Shown one piece after another: positions 17,639 to 26,082 of a stretch of 64,000 nt of DNA. A program made the position numbers and the translations under genes. Within the stretch, counting starts at the first letter, position 1, and every line of letters starts with the position of its first letter. The stretch lies in contig NZ_JAWCUD010000003.1 of the NCBI RefSeq assembly GCF_032461945.1, positions 124,001-188,000 on the forward strand, in the 5' to 3' direction. Under the pieces are notes generated by a model. The model was not told where the DNA came from. It was given only the letters and a program-made list of their open reading frames with translations, and made no database searches. This stretch comes from Paenibacillus_E violae. GTDB lineage: Bacteria; Bacillota; Bacilli; Paenibacillales; NBRC-103111.

Positions 17639-18676
17639 TTAAGCGGACCAAACGCTGCTTGCAATCTCCCTGCGAAGCACTGGTGCAACCTCAGAAGCAA
17701 ACCACGCCATCTGCTCGCGCTGCTCAGCTTCTGTCAGGCCGTCTACACTTATCGACATGACCTGATGGCCGTAAGCGGCCTGATAGGTCAATATTTTCTC
17801 AATAACACGCTCAGGACTGCCCACTAGCAGAGGCCCGTTTGCTAAGTTATCCTCCAGACTAGTAAAAGGCGACTGGTTATGTTTAGCTGAATCCGTAGAA
17901 TGAAATGCCTCATAATACGGACGATATCGCCGAATAGCTTCCTCTGTTGTTTTAGCCAAATATAATGTGCCTGCCCCTGCTCCAACTACAGCTCGCTTAG
18001 GATCATGTCCGTAATAAGCCCATCTCTCCCGGTAGTGATCGATCAACGCTTTGTACTTCGGTAAGGGATGAAACGTATTGGACGAAAAAATCGGTTCGCC
18101 ATATTGGGCGGCCAGCTCCGTGGAGAGCGGCGACGAGGCGCTGCCATGCCAAATTGGAATCGTAGATTGAAGCGGTCTAGGCAAAATGGTAACTTCCCGC
18201 AATGGGGGCCGATACTTGCCATCCCAGCTGACATTTTCTTCGCTCCATAATCGTTTGAGCAGCGCGTATCTTTCGGCAAGCGAATCCCATTGCTCTTCTT
18301 CTTTGATGCCAAATAACGGATAATGCCGGGGGTCATTGCCTTTCCCGATAATCAACTCCAATCGGCCTCCCGATAGGTGATCCAACGTAGCATAATCTTC
18401 GGCGACGCGAACGGGATCGAGGACACTAAGCACAGCGACCGTCGTCAGCAGGCGAATGCGCGAAGTGTGTGCAGCAATAGCCGTCAGAAGCACGGCCGGT
18501 GAGGAAGAAAGAAACGGAGGCCCGTGTCTTTCCCCGATACCGTAGGCGTCAAATCCGAGCTTCTCGGCATAAATGGCCTGCTGGAGAATGTTCTGGAACT
18601 TCTCTTGCGTTGTCAGCGTTTCCCCCGTAACCGCATTGCGGATATTCATTACTAAGCTGAATAAAGCGAATTTCAT
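17639..18676 (-). CDS. LLM-class flavin-dependent oxidoreductase (copy A)
   Basis: A 345-residue luciferase-like monooxygenase starting MKFALFSLVMN. Family strands GFDAYGIGERHGPP, RIRLLTTVAVLSVLDPVRVAEDYATLDHLSGGRLELIIGKGND and PIWHGSASS are visible. It belongs to the shorter LLM branch, distinct from the NtaA/DszA proteins in this window. The start codon overlaps the stop of the GNAT gene by 4 bases, so the two are translationally coupled. It probably oxygenates an imported organosulfur or amine compound using reduced flavin; the substrate is not known. Confidence 0.88.
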   Translation of the reverse strand: MKFALFSLVMNIRNAVTGETLTTQEKFQNILQQAIYAEKLGFDAYGIGERHGPPFLSSSPAVLLTAIAAHTSRIRLLTTVAVLSVLDPVRVAEDYATLDHLSGGRLELIIGKGNDPRHYPLFGIKEEEQWDSLAERYALLKRLWSEENVSWDGKYRPPLREVTILPRPLQSTIPIWHGSASSPLSTELAAQYGEPIFSSNTFHPLPKYKALIDHYRERWAYYGHDPKRAVVGAGAGTLYLAKTTEEAIRRYRPYYEAFHSTDSAKHNQSPFTSLEDNLANGPLLVGSPERVIEKILTYQAAYGHQVMSISVDGLTEAEQREQMAWFASEVAPVLRREIASSVWSA

Positions 18677-19212
18677 CCTTTACCTCCTTGGCGATGCCGA
18701 CGAATGACCTCGGCATGCAAGGGAGGATTCACGATTTTACGCAGCAAATACATCGTGCCGTCGCCATTGCCCCGGTCAATAGCATCAATGCGTTCATAGC
18801 CTTTTCGTTCGTACATATCCAGCAGCCATGGATGTTTCTCCGCTGTGGCAAGAGTGACAGCCGATTCGCCCAGTTCATCGCGAATGATAGTTTCTTCCAC
18901 CCAAGCCAGCAGCTTCGTGCCAAGTCCGCCGCCCTGCGCATCAGGATGGACCGCGAACCATTTGAGAAACGGGTACTCCCTGTTCCACTTGTTGCCAGCC
19001 TCCTTGGATAACGTTAGCGTTGCGGCAATCTGTCCATCCTTTTCCAAAACGTAGCAGGCATTCTTTACGATATTTTCTTCGATTAATGCCAAATCAGCAT
19101 GTGCTGCGGGCCATTGCAGCTTCAGCTCGCGTATCGTGATATACGCATCGTAGATGATTTCTAGCAGCCTCTCGGCATCCCTGGACTCAGCAAGACGATA
19201 GGTTTCGCTCAT
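18673..19212 (-). CDS. GNAT-family N-acetyltransferase (copy A)
   Basis: A 179-residue GNAT protein. Motif A is PDAQGGGLGTKLLAWVEE (acetyl-CoA pyrophosphate loop QGGGLG), preceded by the beta strand YPFLKWFAVHP and followed by the C-terminal MYERKGYERI region. It overlaps both neighbours by 4 bases (DinB upstream, LLM downstream). In the B. subtilis sulfur operons such enzymes (YtmI, YxeL) N-acetylate S-substituted cysteines before oxidative cleavage, the role proposed here by context. Confidence 0.9.
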   Translation of the reverse strand: MSETYRLAESRDAERLLEIIYDAYITIRELKLQWPAAHADLALIEENIVKNACYVLEKDGQIAATLTLSKEAGNKWNREYPFLKWFAVHPDAQGGGLGTKLLAWVEETIIRDELGESAVTLATAEKHPWLLDMYERKGYERIDAIDRGNGDGTMYLLRKIVNPPLHAEVIRRHRQGGKG

Positions 19213-19700
19213 GACGAGCTCACCTCTCGCTGATTTGCGCTGGCATAAGAGCGTTTAATGCGATCGATTTGGGAAAGATGGTTATTCACATGCTTCGTAA
19301 AGCCTTGAATAATGTTCGTAATACTTACGGTGTCGCCTTTCGCATTGATACCGGTTTTTTGCCAATCCTCGTCGTTTAGACGTTCAAATAATAAGCTGTT
19401 ATACCGGAGCAATTGATGAAAGATCGTCAAATTATCGGCAGCAGCGCCATCATTCGCCTTTTGCCCGCTAACCCAGGCATCCTGGTTAAAAGCAGGCAGT
19501 CGAACCGTCGTCCCCGCTAAAATGTCACGAATACGGAAGGAAATGACAAGGCTATGATCGGCCAGATGGGTCAAAACCTCCGTTACGCTCCACGAAGCAG
19601 GGGCCTCTTTCCAGCTTAATTGCTCCTGGCTTAACCCTTCTACAGCGCCAAGTAACTGGTTATACGTATCAAAATAGGGTTGAATGTCAGAATGGCTCAT
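19209..19700 (-). CDS. DinB/YfiT-like four-helix metal-dependent protein
   Basis: A 163-residue protein of the DinB superfamily. The family metal-ligand histidines appear in VLTHLADHS near residues 45-49 and in TKHVNNHLSQIDRIKR near 135-145. Related proteins include mycothiol- and bacillithiol-dependent transferases and maleylpyruvate isomerases; a thiol-transferase role would suit a sulfur cluster but is only inferred. AGGAGG precedes the ATG. The gene is coupled by an ATGA overlap to the GNAT gene. Confidence 0.85.
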   Translation of the reverse strand: MSHSDIQPYFDTYNQLLGAVEGLSQEQLSWKEAPASWSVTEVLTHLADHSLVISFRIRDILAGTTVRLPAFNQDAWVSGQKANDGAAADNLTIFHQLLRYNSLLFERLNDEDWQKTGINAKGDTVSITNIIQGFTKHVNNHLSQIDRIKRSYASANQREVSSS

Positions 19701-19745
19701 CGTTTTATCCTCCTAAAAAATGAATAGTTCATCTGCTGCGCAGTC

Positions 19746-20762
19746 CTATGCAATTGTTTCTACGTCGTTTAACGCTTCTGCCAGTCTTTCGTACGAACGA
19801 ACTCTTTCTGCGAAATCCTCGATTCTAGCTGTCACGATGAATTCCTCTACACCTGTGAGCCGTTGTAAATCTACCAACTGTTCACGAACTGTTTCTTTGG
19901 AACCGCGGGTGACTTCCGTCGTTTTCTCCTCAATGGTGTACGGCTCATTCGCCTGTCTGCCGAATTCCTCCGCTTGCTCCAGAGTACCTACAGTCGCTTT
20001 CTTGCCGCTGGCCAAATACACTTTGTAATGCTTCTGTTCGAAAGCAAGCTCATGGGCAGCTTGATCTGTGTCTGCTACAATGACGGACAAAGCAAGTATG
20101 GCCTGCGGTGATCGATTAAACTTTCTCTGAAAGTTAGATTTATACACCTGTATAGCTTCAATTGCCGCTGATCTGTCCCCGTTAATCGATAAGGAAAAGA
20201 CATAGGGAAGGCCTAACGAAGCGGCAAGCTGTGCACTATCGAGGCTGGCTCCAAGCAAGTAAATATCAGCCGGAGTGCCGGCAACAGGAGATACTTTAAT
20301 ACCATGCAGCGGATGATTCTCCGGAACTTGATTGTTCACGTACGCCTCAAGCTCTACGAGCTTTTCCGTCAGCGTCTGTGGCTCCGTCACACCACGCTGC
20401 AGCGCCTGTGTGCTGCGAGGCAAGCCGCCCGGCGCTCTCCCAACGCCCAAATCGACTCTTCCCGGTGCAAGAGAAGCCAATACGTTGAAATTCTCAGCAA
20501 CTTTATAGGGGCTGTAGTGCTGAAGCATAATACCGCCTGATCCGATGCGGATTCGTTCTGTTTTAGCGAGCAAATGGGAGATCAGCACTTCCGGTGAAGA
20601 TCCGGCGAGAGATTCGGAGTCATGATGCTCCGACACCCAAAATCGTTGGAAGCCGAGCTCCTCCGCTTTTTGAGCTAACCGAATGGTTTGGGCAAGCGCC
20701 TCAGACGCTGTACTCCCGGGGTAGATCGGACTTTGATCCAAAATGCCTATTGATATCGTCAT
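19746..20762 (-). CDS. LLM-class flavin-dependent oxidoreductase, MsnO8/YtmO-like (copy B)
   Basis: A 338-residue LLM protein with the subgroup pattern ISIGILDQSPIYPG at the N-terminus, FWVSEHHDSESLAGSSPEVLI, GSGGIMLQHYSPYKVAENF and RVDLGVGRAPGG. This MsnO8-like subgroup includes B. subtilis YtmO/CmoO, which sits in the ytm sulfur operon next to the tcyJKLMN transporter. The same adjacency is seen here: the gene follows the cystine-type ATPase by 12 bases. It probably acts on a sulfur-containing intermediate. Confidence 0.9.
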   Translation of the reverse strand: MTISIGILDQSPIYPGSTASEALAQTIRLAQKAEELGFQRFWVSEHHDSESLAGSSPEVLISHLLAKTERIRIGSGGIMLQHYSPYKVAENFNVLASLAPGRVDLGVGRAPGGLPRSTQALQRGVTEPQTLTEKLVELEAYVNNQVPENHPLHGIKVSPVAGTPADIYLLGASLDSAQLAASLGLPYVFSLSINGDRSAAIEAIQVYKSNFQRKFNRSPQAILALSVIVADTDQAAHELAFEQKHYKVYLASGKKATVGTLEQAEEFGRQANEPYTIEEKTTEVTRGSKETVREQLVDLQRLTGVEEFIVTARIEDFAERVRSYERLAEALNDVETIA

Positions 20763-20774
20763 AGGGGGTACCTC

Positions 20775-21527
20775 CTAGATGGAATATGAGAGTTCTGGAC
20801 GAATGCGGCTCAGAAACTGTTTGGTTCGCTCTTCTTTGGGACGGTTAAACAGCTCGTTCGGCTTCCCTTCCTCGACAATGGCGCCTTCGTCCATAAAAAC
20901 CACGTGAGAGGCAACGTCCTGCGCAAAGGTCATTTCATGGGTAACAATAATCATCGTAATGCCTTCTTTGGCAATCTTCCGGATGACCGCGAGTACTTCG
21001 CCAACAAGTTCAGGATCTAGTGCCGACGTCGGCTCATCGAATAAAATAACTTCAGGATTTAGCGCCAATGCTCTTGCTATGCCAACTCGCTGCTGCTGTC
21101 CGCCGGACAGTTGGGAGGGATAAGCATCCAGCTTCTCCCCAAGACCGACCTTTTGCAGGAGTTCTACGCTAATTCGCCGTGCCTCTTCTTTTGGAACCTT
21201 TTTGACAATTAGCAATCCTTCCATCACGTTCTCAAGCGCTGTTTTGTGGCGGAACAAATTGTATTGTTGGAACACCATCGCCGTCTTTTGGCGCAGCTGA
21301 TGAATCTCCTTTTTAGTTGCTTTTTTGCATTCCACGTTAAAATTATCAATCATGATCGCGCCGTCATTCGGCTTTTCCAAATAATTCAAGCATCGAAGCA
21401 GTGTCGTTTTCCCTGAACCGCTCGGCCCCAAGATGGCGACGACTTCGCCTTTGTTAACCGTAAGATTGATGCCTTTGAGCACCTGGTTGCGACCGAACGA
21501 TTTGGTAATATTGGATAAATGAATCAT
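20775..21527 (-). CDS. ATPase of a polar amino acid/cystine ABC importer (TcyN-like)
   Basis: A 250-residue ABC ATPase with Walker A GPSGSGKT (34-41), Q-loop in VFQQYNLFRHKT, signature LSGGQQQR and Walker B with LFDEPTSALDPE. This is the PAAT (polar amino acid) type, closest to TcyN/GlnQ proteins. AGGAGG before ATG at 21527 fixes the start; the upstream in-frame extension to 21566 has no ribosome binding site. It is separated from its permease gene by 172 bases that contain the ATCGGAATT motif, so a second promoter may lie there. Confidence 0.92.
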   Translation of the reverse strand: MIHLSNITKSFGRNQVLKGINLTVNKGEVVAILGPSGSGKTTLLRCLNYLEKPNDGAIMIDNFNVECKKATKKEIHQLRQKTAMVFQQYNLFRHKTALENVMEGLLIVKKVPKEEARRISVELLQKVGLGEKLDAYPSQLSGGQQQRVGIARALALNPEVILFDEPTSALDPELVGEVLAVIRKIAKEGITMIIVTHEMTFAQDVASHVVFMDEGAIVEEGKPNELFNRPKEERTKQFLSRIRPELSYSI

Positions 21528-21568
21528 GAGGTGCCTCCTTTCACAACGCGATCCTATTTTAAACATAT

Positions 21569-21577
21569 AATTCCGAT
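21569..21577 (-). promoter_or_regulatory. ATCGGAATT motif in the gap before the TcyN-like ATPase
   Basis: The minus strand reads ACATCGGAATTATA here, 42 bases upstream of the ATPase start codon, in an AT-rich 172-base gap (21528-21699) between permease and ATPase. The same core occurs before the copy 2 monooxygenase and the LysR operon. No good promoter hexamers stand out in the gap. Confidence 0.35.
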
Positions 21578-21699
21578 GTAATTACTAAGAATTAAATCTG
21601 ATCTAACCTTAACATCCTTTATAAGCTCTCGTCTAATAGAGTTCTTCTATACATCGATTTAATAATTCAATACACCTTTGCGAAAAGCCGGGATTTTGC

Positions 21700-22410
21700 T
21701 TAAGCGACGCCACTGCGGTTGTATGTATTCAAACGTTTTTCCAATAAAGCGGAGATGTTTTCGGCGAGAATGGTTAAAATCCAGTAAATCACAGCCGCTG
21801 CGATGTAGGCTTCAAGGTATTTCCAATTCCTCATCGCTACGACGTGTGCAGTGCCGTTCAACTCCTGCAGCGATATCATAAAAGCAAGCGAAGAGCCATG
21901 CAGCAAGCCAATGAATTTGCTCAGCAAGTTCGGCAGGCTTACGTGCAGCGCTTGCGGGAGGACGATACGCCTCATTCCCTGCCAGGTTGTCATGCCAACC
22001 GAGTAGCCGGCTTCGAGCTGCCCTTTGGAAACGGACAAAATGCCCGAGCGGATTGTTTCCGACATATAGGCGCCGATATTCAACGTGAACGCCACGAAAA
22101 TGAACAGGATAAGCGGGATTACGCTCGAGCGCACACTCCAGCCATATCGGACTGCGAGGTAATCAAAGATCATGGGAATAGCAAAATAAACAAGCATAAT
22201 ATGCAGCAGAAGCGGCGTGCCCCTGAAGAAGGATACATAGAACTGCGCCACGCGATGAATATATTTGATTCTGTACATTCGGATAAAAGCGACAATCCCA
22301 CCAACAATGAACCCGGAAAACAAGGGGACAATCGAGATAACCAGCGTTAGCGGCAATGCCTTCAACATGGCTCTAAAAGCTTCAAACATAAACGTGAAAT
22401 CGATGTGAAT
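21700..22410 (-). CDS. permease of a cystine/polar amino acid ABC importer (TcyL/M-like), probable AUU start
   Basis: A membrane permease of about 236 residues with the HisM/GlnP fold, a GTPLLLHIMLVYF segment and the EAA loop GYSVGMTTWQGMRRIVLPQALHVSLP. The first ATG (22389) has no ribosome binding site. AGGAGGAAG lies eight bases upstream of an in-frame ATT at 22410, and the seven extra residues (ATT, then HIDFTF) align with the FDFSLIW start of the paralogous permease upstream. I therefore propose AUU initiation; if wrong, the gene is 21700-22389. It forms the channel with that paralogue. Confidence 0.85.
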   Translation of the reverse strand: MHIDFTFMFEAFRAMLKALPLTLVISIVPLFSGFIVGGIVAFIRMYRIKYIHRVAQFYVSFFRGTPLLLHIMLVYFAIPMIFDYLAVRYGWSVRSSVIPLILFIFVAFTLNIGAYMSETIRSGILSVSKGQLEAGYSVGMTTWQGMRRIVLPQALHVSLPNLLSKFIGLLHGSSLAFMISLQELNGTAHVVAMRNWKYLEAYIAAAVIYWILTILAENISALLEKRLNTYNRSGVA

Positions 22411-22430
22411 GGCAGCTTCCTCCTTTTCCT

Positions 22431-23132
22431 CTAATCGAAAGCCGTGACGGCTTGTTCAAAGCGTTGAACTCTGCGCTCGAAACGATGGTACATGAATTCC
22501 ATGAATAGGACCACGATATAGTAAATAATCGACAATGCGATCCAGATCTCAAGGAAATGATAGGTCGTACCCAGCATCTCCGCGCGCCCCACCAGATCCA
22601 TAACGCCCAGCGTATAGGCAAGCGAGGTATCCTTCAGTGTGCCGATCGTCAGATTGGCCACATTTGGCAGCGCTACTCTCCACGCCTGAGGCAAAACGAT
22701 TCGCGTCAGCACGGCATAGCCGCTCATGCCGATCGAATAGCCGGCTTCCGCCTGACCGCGATCTACGGCGTTGACCGAAGAGCGGACGATTTCAGAGAAA
22801 TAGGCTGCGAAATGGAGCGCATAAGTCAGAATGACAAAGACTAACGGCTGAACATCGCTCACGTCAATTCCGACGGCTTTAAGCAGTTCCGGCACACCGT
22901 AATAGACGAGGAATAGTTGGATCAATATAGGCGTGCCTCTGGTATAAGAAATATAAATAATCACGAGCCGGTTAAGGAGGGGGACCCGGTATAGCCTTGG
23001 CAGTGCAATAACGAGGCCAAGCAGTATGCCGCATACAACGGAGGCCAGTACAATGAACAACGTGACGTGCAAGTAAGACAGCAGCTTCGGCAAGTACACC
23101 CAAATCAGTGAAAAATCAAACGGTTTTCCCAT
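22431..23132 (-). CDS. permease of a cystine/polar amino acid ABC importer (TcyK/L/M group)
   Basis: A 233-residue HisM-type permease (FDFSLIWVYLPKLLSYLHVT start, YTRGTPILIQLFLVYYGVPELL, EAA loop GYSIGMSGYAVLTRIVLPQAWRVALP). Its ATG overlaps the binding protein stop (TAATG), so the two are translationally coupled. Two different permeases make the heterodimeric pore, as in TcyJKLMN. Confidence 0.92.
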   Translation of the reverse strand: MGKPFDFSLIWVYLPKLLSYLHVTLFIVLASVVCGILLGLVIALPRLYRVPLLNRLVIIYISYTRGTPILIQLFLVYYGVPELLKAVGIDVSDVQPLVFVILTYALHFAAYFSEIVRSSVNAVDRGQAEAGYSIGMSGYAVLTRIVLPQAWRVALPNVANLTIGTLKDTSLAYTLGVMDLVGRAEMLGTTYHFLEIWIALSIIYYIVVLFMEFMYHRFERRVQRFEQAVTAFD

Positions 23133-23998
23133 TATTGTGTCACGGTGAAATCTTCACCTAACCATTTTTTGCTGAGGCTTGCTAATGTTCCGTCTTTTTT
23201 GATTTCTTTTATCGCCTCGTCGATCTTGCTTTTCAGATCCGTTTCGTCTTTGCGCAGCACATAGTAAATTTTGGATGTGTAAAGGACTGGGCCAACAACT
23301 TTTTGCTGAGCATCCGCATCCTTATTACGGCCTGCTACTTGGAACGGCGTCGATATGGTTGCGTCTACACGGCCTGTTTTTATCTGATTAATCACATCAT
23401 TCGTCCCGCCACTGCCGGAGAAGACCAGTTCAAAGGGGTTTCCTTTGCTCTTATTGTAATCCTGCAGCCAAACAGCGCCATTGCTCCCCGGAGAGGTGAT
23501 CACTTTTTTACCCTTAAGATCTTCAATCGAATTCACCGTGTTGTTGTCTTTGTTCACAACGACTTTGCTCGGCCATACGTTATAGGCTTCGTCGTTGAAC
23601 AGAAACTTGGCTTGCCGTTCGCTATTCACTTCATATTGATTTACGGCCAGATCGACTTTGCCCGCTTCCAGACTCAGGAGGATATTTGCGAATTCCATCG
23701 TTTTAAATTCAAATTCATAGTCAGGCAGACGCTTATCAATCTCCTTCGTCAGCTCGATATCATAACCGGTTAAAACGCCCTTATCATCAAGGAAAGTCAC
23801 GTCTTTAAAGGTGCCGCTCGTACCCACCACGATTTTTTTCACCTTCTGTGGCGCTGCGGCGGCTGGTGCTGCTGCCGGTGAAGCTGCTGGTGAGGCTCCT
23901 CCTGCTGCTGGCTGGGCCGTTTTATCTTCTTTAGCTCCGCAGCCTGCGAGTAGCAGGGCGGAAGCCAGGATAACGCTCGTCGATTTCAACAATTTCAT
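23132..23998 (-). CDS. lipoprotein amino acid/cystine-type solute-binding protein (TcyJ/K-like)
   Basis: A 288-residue lipoprotein with the lipobox cysteine at C20 (LLLAGC), an Ala-Pro-rich tether to about residue 52, and an SBP family 3 domain (KIVVGTSGTFKDVTFLDDKGVLTGYDIELTKEI). TcyJ/TcyK of B. subtilis bind cystine, cystathionine, S-methylcysteine and related compounds. Only one binding protein is present here, where B. subtilis has two. Located between a GNAT gene and its permeases. Confidence 0.9.
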   Translation of the reverse strand: MKLLKSTSVILASALLLAGCGAKEDKTAQPAAGGASPAASPAAAPAAAAPQKVKKIVVGTSGTFKDVTFLDDKGVLTGYDIELTKEIDKRLPDYEFEFKTMEFANILLSLEAGKVDLAVNQYEVNSERQAKFLFNDEAYNVWPSKVVVNKDNNTVNSIEDLKGKKVITSPGSNGAVWLQDYNKSKGNPFELVFSGSGGTNDVINQIKTGRVDATISTPFQVAGRNKDADAQQKVVGPVLYTSKIYYVLRKDETDLKSKIDEAIKEIKKDGTLASLSKKWLGEDFTVTQ

Positions 23999-24021
23999 AG
24001 ATACATCCTCCTAGTTATTTA

Positions 24022-24555
24022 TTAAGTTTGGACTACTGTTAGCGCCAAGCGATAAGCTTCGACCACCGTTGTTTGGTCAGCTGCAAAGAAATCGTACCGG
24101 GGCTCGCGTTCGAATCCCAGCCTCAGATAAAGCCGCACGGCGTCCGGCATGCGGCTCGACGTGTGCAAGCCAAGATAGGAGAATCCATCTTGCTTGGCAC
24201 GCCTGGCACATTCTGCGATCAGCGAGGTAGCAACGCCTTTGCTTCTCGCAGAAGGATCTACGCCGAGCAGACGGATTTCCGGATACGGAATCGTCTCGCT
24301 CAGCTTCTCATACAGACCCTCTTGAGGCGGGTACAGAAGCGCCGCCCCTACGAGCTTATCCTCCTGTTCGGCGACAAGACGCCACGTATTTTCCGTACGC
24401 TCCCACTGCGCCTTAATGTTGTTTATGTACTGTTCCCAGAACGCAGGACCAAAGCCCGGCTCATACTGGCGGTATGCCTCCACGGTTAAAGCAACAGCCT
24501 TCTCCCGCTCATCCGGCCTGGCCTCCCTTACCGATACATCGATCGCGGTTGACAT
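24022..24555 (-). CDS. GNAT-family N-acetyltransferase (copy B)
   Basis: A 177-residue GNAT protein with motif A in RLLGVDPSARSKGVATSLIAECARRA (acetyl-CoA loop SKGVA) and the C-terminal LYLRLGFEREPRYDF. It sits one base after the copy 2 monooxygenase stop and 23 bases before the cystine-type binding protein gene. A substrate N-acetylase (SnaA/SnaB-type) role is inferred from that context. Confidence 0.88.
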   Translation of the reverse strand: MSTAIDVSVREARPDEREKAVALTVEAYRQYEPGFGPAFWEQYINNIKAQWERTENTWRLVAEQEDKLVGAALLYPPQEGLYEKLSETIPYPEIRLLGVDPSARSKGVATSLIAECARRAKQDGFSYLGLHTSSRMPDAVRLYLRLGFEREPRYDFFAADQTTVVEAYRLALTVVQT

Positions 24556-24556
24556 G

Positions 24557-25891
24557 TTAGTTCCCCCTTACCGCTTCAGCCTGCCGGATGTAGCGGTTCT
24601 CGGGAACACGCAACCCCAAGTTGCCTCGCAGCGTGTCACTTTCATATTCCTTGCGGAATATCCCGCGCTCCTGCAGCACTGGCACAACCAAATCTACAAA
24701 ATCAGCGAGCCCGTTCGGTACGACCGTTCGAATGTTAAAGCCGTCGGCAGCCCCACCCTCGAACCATTGCTGGATGAGATCAGCCACTTTCTCCGGCGTC
24801 CCGATGAAATTGCTTCTCGGCGTGGATGCCCGCAGCGCAACCTGGCGAAGTGTGAGCCCCTGCTCCTTGGCTTTCTGCTTAATGCGATCTGTCGTACTGC
24901 GGAAGCTGTTGCTGCCGAAATCGCCGAGTTCTGGAAACGGCTCATCCAGAGCATGCTGAGAGAAGTCATAATGCTCAAAATAACGGCCCAAATAATTTAA
25001 TGCCTGATCAATCGTGACAAGTTCAGCAATTTCCTGATATTTGCGCTCAGCTTCCTCTTCCGTTCTCCCAACAATCGGGCCGATACCCGGGAAAATCAGA
25101 ATATCATCCGGCTGGCGACCATAAGCTGCTGCTCGGCCTTTTACATCCTGGTAAAAAGCTCGCGCTTGCTCGAAAGTCTCGTGTCCCGTATACACAGCGT
25201 CCGCCGACTTGGCTGCTAAATCTTTCCCGGAATCCGAGGATCCCGCTTGGAAAACAACGGGGTAGCCTTGCTTGGAACGTGCGACATTCAGCGGACCTTG
25301 AACCGCAAAGTGTTTGCCTTTATGATTCAGAGTGTGAAGCTTGGCGGCATCGAAGAATACCCCGCTAGCTTTGTCTCGGACGAATGCATCGTCCTCCCAG
25401 GAGTCCCAGAGCCCTTTCACCACCTCAAGATGCTCCTCAGCAATCTCGTAACGCAGCGAATGATGCGGATGCTCGCCTTTGCCGAAGTTAAGCGCCGACC
25501 CTTCCAAGGGTGATGTGACAACATTCCAGCCCGCTCTGCCTCCGCTAAGATGATCGATGGAAGCAAACTGTCTAGCAACTGTGAATGGCTCACTATAGGA
25601 TGTAGATAAAGTTGCAACCAGCCCGATATGGCTAGTCGCTTCGCTTAAGGCTGACAGCAGTGTCAGTGGCTCAAAACGGTTTAGAAAGTGCGGATTGGAC
25701 TTTTCATTAATGAATAAGCCATCGGCGATGAACAAGAGGTCGAATTTCCCCTGCTCAGCTTTGCGAGCCTGCTCTTTATAGAACGCTAAATTGACGCTCG
25801 CGTTGGTTGGCACTTCGGGATGCCGCCAGAAGGATATGCTGTTTCCGACTCCGTTCAAATTAGCACCCAGCTTAAGTTGTCTCTTGGACAT
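24557..25891 (-). CDS. NtaA/SnaA/DszA-family FMN-dependent monooxygenase (copy 2)
   Basis: A 444-residue monooxygenase very similar to copy 1 over its whole length (shared SFWRHPE/GWRHPD, GGRAGWNVVTSPLEGSALN, LNHKG, PELGDFGSNSF, TLRGNLGL). Such proteins cleave C-S bonds of N-acetylated S-alkylcysteines with O2 and FMNH2. AAAGGGGAG precedes ATG at 25891; the longer frame to 25969 is less likely because it starts within promoter-like AT-rich DNA. It leads the monooxygenase, GNAT, cystine-type importer unit. Copies 1 and 2 may differ in side-chain preference. Confidence 0.9.
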   Translation of the reverse strand: MSKRQLKLGANLNGVGNSISFWRHPEVPTNASVNLAFYKEQARKAEQGKFDLLFIADGLFINEKSNPHFLNRFEPLTLLSALSEATSHIGLVATLSTSYSEPFTVARQFASIDHLSGGRAGWNVVTSPLEGSALNFGKGEHPHHSLRYEIAEEHLEVVKGLWDSWEDDAFVRDKASGVFFDAAKLHTLNHKGKHFAVQGPLNVARSKQGYPVVFQAGSSDSGKDLAAKSADAVYTGHETFEQARAFYQDVKGRAAAYGRQPDDILIFPGIGPIVGRTEEEAERKYQEIAELVTIDQALNYLGRYFEHYDFSQHALDEPFPELGDFGSNSFRSTTDRIKQKAKEQGLTLRQVALRASTPRSNFIGTPEKVADLIQQWFEGGAADGFNIRTVVPNGLADFVDLVVPVLQERGIFRKEYESDTLRGNLGLRVPENRYIRQAEAVRGN

Positions 25892-25915
25892 TGAAGTCAC
25901 TCCCCTTTTACCATT

Positions 25916-25937
25916 AATACCGATGTGTATAATCGGA
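25916..25937 (-). promoter_or_regulatory. candidate operator before the copy 2 monooxygenase
   Basis: The minus strand contains CCGATTATACACATCGG, an inverted repeat CCGAT/ATCGG around 7 bases, running into ATCGGTATT (25924-25916 on minus). The core ATCGGWATT recurs at 21569-21577 and 11986-11994, and GATTATACA recurs in the divergent gap near 27.85 kb. The regulator is unknown; a cysteine-responsive Rrf2 or LysR protein is plausible. Confidence 0.4.
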
Positions 25938-26030
25938 TTTATTTTCATAGGATTACTATATCCCAACAAATGGTCGCAGTGTATATCGCATTCTTCTATT
26001 CATCTATTTAAAAGTTCTATAAGAGAAAAT

Positions 26031-26070
26031 AAAAAAGAACCATCAGATTCATTCTTCCTGATGGTTTTTT
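26031..26070 (-). terminator. bidirectional-looking terminator after the copy 3 monooxygenase
   Basis: AACCATCAG (26038-26046) pairs with CTGATGGTT (26058-26066) around an 11-base loop. A6 lies on one side and T7 on the other. The nearest transcript end is the copy 3 monooxygenase at 26326, which it would terminate on the minus strand. Confidence 0.85.
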
Positions 26071-26082
26071 AAGATTTGTTAG

